Part shown: piece by piece, positions 61,775-64,000 of the stretch
Layout of the letters: each line of letters starts with the position of its first letter
How positions within the stretch are numbered: position 1 is the first letter of the stretch
NCBI GenBank assembly: GCA_964344565.1
Contig: CAYFNT010000007.1
Coordinates: 62,001-126,000 of the forward strand
DNA: 64,000 nt
DNA from: JACNKJ01 sp964344565
Lineage (GTDB): Bacteria > Krumholzibacteriota > Krumholzibacteriia > JACNKJ01
Reading direction: 5' to 3'
Program-made: the position numbers and the translations under genes
Notes under the pieces: generated by a model
Databases searched by the model: none
Seen by the model: only the letters and a program-made list of their open reading frames with translations
What the model was told of the DNA's origin: nothing

Positions 61775-63112
61775 CTATCTCATCAGCACCAGCTTCTCCT
61801 GGCCCAGGAAGACGTCGTCGACGGTCATTCTTGCCAGATAGACCCCCGAGGAAAGCTGCCGGCCGGAGCGTCCAAGGCCGTCCCATATCAGATAGGATTC
61901 ACCCTGGTCGAATGTGCGGCCCGGCAGGACCGCGACGAGTCGGCCCGCCACATCGTGGATGGTCACCTCCACCTCGCCCCGATTCGATAGGGAGAACTTG
62001 AGCTTGGTCGATCCCCGGAAGGGATTCGGGACGATGGCCTTGATGCCCGCATCCGACAGGTCCGCGGGGAGATCTCCCACGCCGACCTGAGCCTCGCAGG
62101 ATCCGCAGTACCCGGATCTGGGATTCTCGGGCGAATCGCAGGGGTAGAGGAAATCGCTGCACGGGCGGGCGGCCAGCGGATCATCGGACGCGGTCAGCGG
62201 GCGCAACTGGGCGCCCATATCGAGTTGCTCCGCGCTCCCGTTTCCCAGGGCGATGATTGCGGCGGCGGGATTCCCCGTGAAGGCATAATCCGCCAGGGCG
62301 TCGAACAGGCGGAAGACTCCGTAGGAGTCGTAGGCGTTGAACACGCTGCTCGGGTTCGGCGAGTTCTGGCTCGGAAGGGGATGGTCGGCCAGATAGGGAT
62401 ACTCCTCCACCAGGTCGGGGTAGACGAAAACGCAGTCCTTGTTTTCATCGGGTATGCCGATGTTTTCGAACAAGTCGATGGCCATGCGATGATCGTTGGC
62501 CTCATCCTCGCTGTAGAGTTGGACGAGCAGCTTCGTGTCCTGGGGGAATCCCTCGAGCTCGGACTGCGACATATCCATCACATACCAGGGGGCCATGACG
62601 AGCATGAAGCTCCCCTCGGAGCCCCAACCGCTCTCGACCAGGCCTCTTCTGGCCATGGAAGGTGTGGCCCCGCCGCCGAAGGAATGGCCCACGAATCCAC
62701 AGAGGGCGCTGTCCAGGATCTCCGGATAGCCCGAGACGGCGGCCTGGAAACCGCTGAAGAGCATGTCGTAGCGTTCCTCGTAGGTGGCCGACACCGTCTT
62801 GTAGGGAGAGAACACGAGAACGTATCCCCGGCTGACCGCATGCTCGATCAGGTCCTCGTAGATGTAGGGATCGTTCAAGCCCCAGGCATGGGAAAAGAAG
62901 ATGGCGGGGGCGGGCTCGCTCGGGCCGTCGGGAAAGTAAACGGATACCGTCAAGTCAGGCCATTGGGGATTGGCGAAAGCGACGAGCGATACGCTGTAGA
63001 TGCCGTCGGCTCCGTATCCCTCCTGGATGGGCTCCACAGGGCCTTCGTATTCCCCCCGGGCCGCGCCGGCAAGGGACAAGGCGATCAGGATCGATATGTG
63101 CAAGGTTCTCAT
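61775..63112 (-). CDS. Secreted alpha/beta hydrolase with FlgD-like C-terminal domain
   Basis: 445 residues from the ATG at 63112 (GGGAGG ten bases upstream). A signal peptide (MRTLHISILIALSLAGAARG) precedes an alpha/beta hydrolase with F-V-G-H-S-F-G-G-G (nucleophile Ser) and an earlier F-F-S-H-A-W-G oxyanion region. A cysteine-bearing linker with CGSC and a FlgD-like domain follow (V-P-N-P-F-R-G-S-T, I-H-D-V-A-G-R-L-V-A, G-V-Y-L-A-R-M, ending Q-E-K-L-V-L-M-R). It is probably a secreted esterase or peptidase attached to the surface. A longer in-frame start at 63631 overlaps the next gene and is rejected. Confidence 0.83.
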   Translation of the reverse strand: MRTLHISILIALSLAGAARGEYEGPVEPIQEGYGADGIYSVSLVAFANPQWPDLTVSVYFPDGPSEPAPAIFFSHAWGLNDPYIYEDLIEHAVSRGYVLVFSPYKTVSATYEERYDMLFSGFQAAVSGYPEILDSALCGFVGHSFGGGATPSMARRGLVESGWGSEGSFMLVMAPWYVMDMSQSELEGFPQDTKLLVQLYSEDEANDHRMAIDLFENIGIPDENKDCVFVYPDLVEEYPYLADHPLPSQNSPNPSSVFNAYDSYGVFRLFDALADYAFTGNPAAAIIALGNGSAEQLDMGAQLRPLTASDDPLAARPCSDFLYPCDSPENPRSGYCGSCEAQVGVGDLPADLSDAGIKAIVPNPFRGSTKLKFSLSNRGEVEVTIHDVAGRLVAVLPGRTFDQGESYLIWDGLGRSGRQLSSGVYLARMTVDDVFLGQEKLVLMR

Positions 63113-63342
63113 CGGCGAACTTCCCTCCCATGGATGACGACCAAGTCGGCGCCGATTTCCGGCGAGATGGCTTGGCGGATCTTTCAGCATTCTCATATGA
63201 CAAAGGGGAAAGGGGATTCGCGGCAGTTCCCCGGAATTCTTGCCGGTGAATTGGGGCGTGGAGAAAATGATCGGGAACCGTGCAGGCTCCCGATCGGATT
63301 TCGTGAGAGGCTGGAAATGTTCCTGCCCGCCGGCCGCCGTCA
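63113..63342. other. Intergenic region with one terminator-like hairpin
   Basis: This 230-base gap between the hydrolase start and the beta-helix gene stop on the same strand has no gene I can support. Apart from the hairpin at 63262-63295 I see no repeats or strong promoter. Confidence 0.5.
63262..63295 (-). terminator. Rho-independent terminator of the beta-helix gene
   Basis: GATCGGGA (63269-63276) and TCCCGATC (63288-63295) form a perfect 8-bp stem with an 11-base loop. On the minus strand ATTTTC follows. It lies about 48 bases after the stop at 63343. Confidence 0.6.
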
Positions 63343-64000
63343 TCAGTAGAGGGCCTTGAAGGCGCTCCAGCTCATGTCGATGGAGGCCGTGACGCCGCAT
63401 CCGACGGGACGTGCTCCGATCAGTTCTCCACATGGACTGTTTTCGGGCGAGCAGGGCGAGGTATCGTGGAGGGTGAAGGGATCGTCCGGATTGAAGGTGT
63501 CGCAGAAGAGTGGATCGAGAGAGATGTTGTCGTTGACCCCAAGCTCCGAGGCGATGCAGCCCACGTAATCGCCGCCCGAATTGCCGTGTATGTCCGAGCA
63601 GATCAGGGTGGGAGCGCCCGAACCGCCGCATTCGATGGCCGCGCCCTGCAGATTGTCGGCAATGATCGTATTCAGGATGCTGCCGCCGGCGCTGGCGTCT
63701 CCCCCGATGTATATGCCGGCGCCAAGAGGCGCGCTGTTGCCCACGAAGGTGCAGTTCTCTACCTGCGCGCTGAAATTGTAGCAGGCGAAGGCTCCTCCCA
63801 GATCACCCTCGTTCCCGAAGAACACGCATTCGTTCAACAGGACCGCCCCGAAACTTCCGCCGGCGCCCCAGTCGGCTTCGTTCTCGTAGAAATAGCAACG
63901 GTCGATGACTGCGCCGGCGCCGGCCGACATCCCACCTCCATCGCAACAAAGCGATCGATTGCCGACGAACCAGCAGTCCTCGGCCGTGAAACCTCCGCCA
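63343..64000 (-). CDS. Right-handed beta-helix surface protein, C-terminal fragment with a WSxxKxLY tail
   Basis: About 218 codons lie in the window, and the frame is open to base 64000, so the start lies beyond the edge; the ATG at 63930 is internal. Short repeats such as C-Y-F-Y-E-N, C-V-F-F-G-N, C-T-F-V-G-N and I-I-A-D-N, with G-G/G-A turns, give a pectate-lyase-like or PMP-type beta-helix. Later strands carry N-I-S-L-D-P-L-F and D-T-S-P-C. The end is D-M-S-W-S-A-F-K-A-L-Y. A terminator follows at 63262-63295. Confidence 0.78.
   Translation of the reverse strand, partial: GGGFTAEDCWFVGNRSLCCDGGGMSAGAGAVIDRCYFYENEADWGAGGSFGAVLLNECVFFGNEGDLGGAFACYNFSAQVENCTFVGNSAPLGAGIYIGGDASAGGSILNTIIADNLQGAAIECGGSGAPTLICSDIHGNSGGDYVGCIASELGVNDNISLDPLFCDTFNPDDPFTLHDTSPCSPENSPCGELIGARPVGCGVTASIDMSWSAFKALY

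Overview
The window is GC-rich, densely coded bacterial DNA, almost certainly from a Gram-negative member of the FCB superphylum or a close uncultured relative (Eisenbacteria, Krumholzibacteriota or Latescibacterota type). The basis is a large set of signal-peptide proteins, five of which end in a FlgD-like sorting domain with an NPFNP-type motif and a basic, hydrophobic tail, plus a DUF3078 outer-membrane protein and LVIVD-repeat proteins. The phylum is inferred from gene style only. I saw no rRNA, tRNA, CRISPR array or insertion sequence.

Layout. 1-6.8 kb: N-terminus of a secreted protein, a class V aminotransferase fold enzyme, a DUF58 protein, a DUF4143-type ATPase and two secreted proteins. 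7-14.5 kb: a large LVIVD/FlgD secreted protein, a TPR-sigma54 activator coupled to a tiny membrane protein, a 731-base AT-rich gap full of repeats, and a MoxR ATPase that appears to start at CTG. 14.5-19.3 kb: secreted proteins around an ECF sigma factor/FecR-type anti-sigma pair. 19.3-26.1 kb: aconitase-family enzyme, ATPase behind a 20-bp inverted repeat, SLAC1-type channel, Rrf2 regulator and NAD-dependent epimerase. 26.2-28.3 kb: a multidomain secreted redoxin whose reading frame crosses an in-frame TGA. 28.3-37.8 kb: a long minus-strand block with three double-GNAT acetyltransferases, an acyltransferase-family Ntn hydrolase, an acetolactate-decarboxylase-like lipoprotein, a sodium:solute symporter, RmuC, a thioredoxin and a TIGR01777 epimerase. 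37.8-46 kb: two mechanosensitive channels, a glycosyltransferase, acetoacetyl-CoA synthetase and a lipid kinase. 46-57 kb: TyrA, three small secreted proteins, a YgjP-like metallopeptidase, a sirtuin, a VanY-like peptidase, an AhpD-like protein and a fused MFS-spermidine synthase-TPR protein. 57-64 kb: thioesterase, CoA-binding protein, GuaB, a HAD phosphatase, a NapH-like ferredoxin and further secreted proteins.

Main observations. (1) The gene at 26227-28335 is best read as a selenoprotein: the TGA falls in a UxxC redox motif, the frame stays open for 201 codons beyond it, and a bSECIS-like hairpin with a GGU loop follows at the expected distance. (2) Five otherwise unrelated secreted proteins end in a tail close to W-[SG]-x-hydrophobic-[KR]-x-L-Y; two more carry the same motif just after the signal peptide. 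No protein has both this tail and the FlgD-like domain, which suggests two sorting or anchoring routes. (3) Several promoter regions hold well-formed repeats (two promoters with 10-bp direct repeats at 21-bp period, an 11-bp inverted repeat bracketing the rrf2-like promoter, a 13-bp hairpin burying a Shine-Dalgarno). (4) Six convergent gene pairs overlap by sharing one CTAG as both stop codons.
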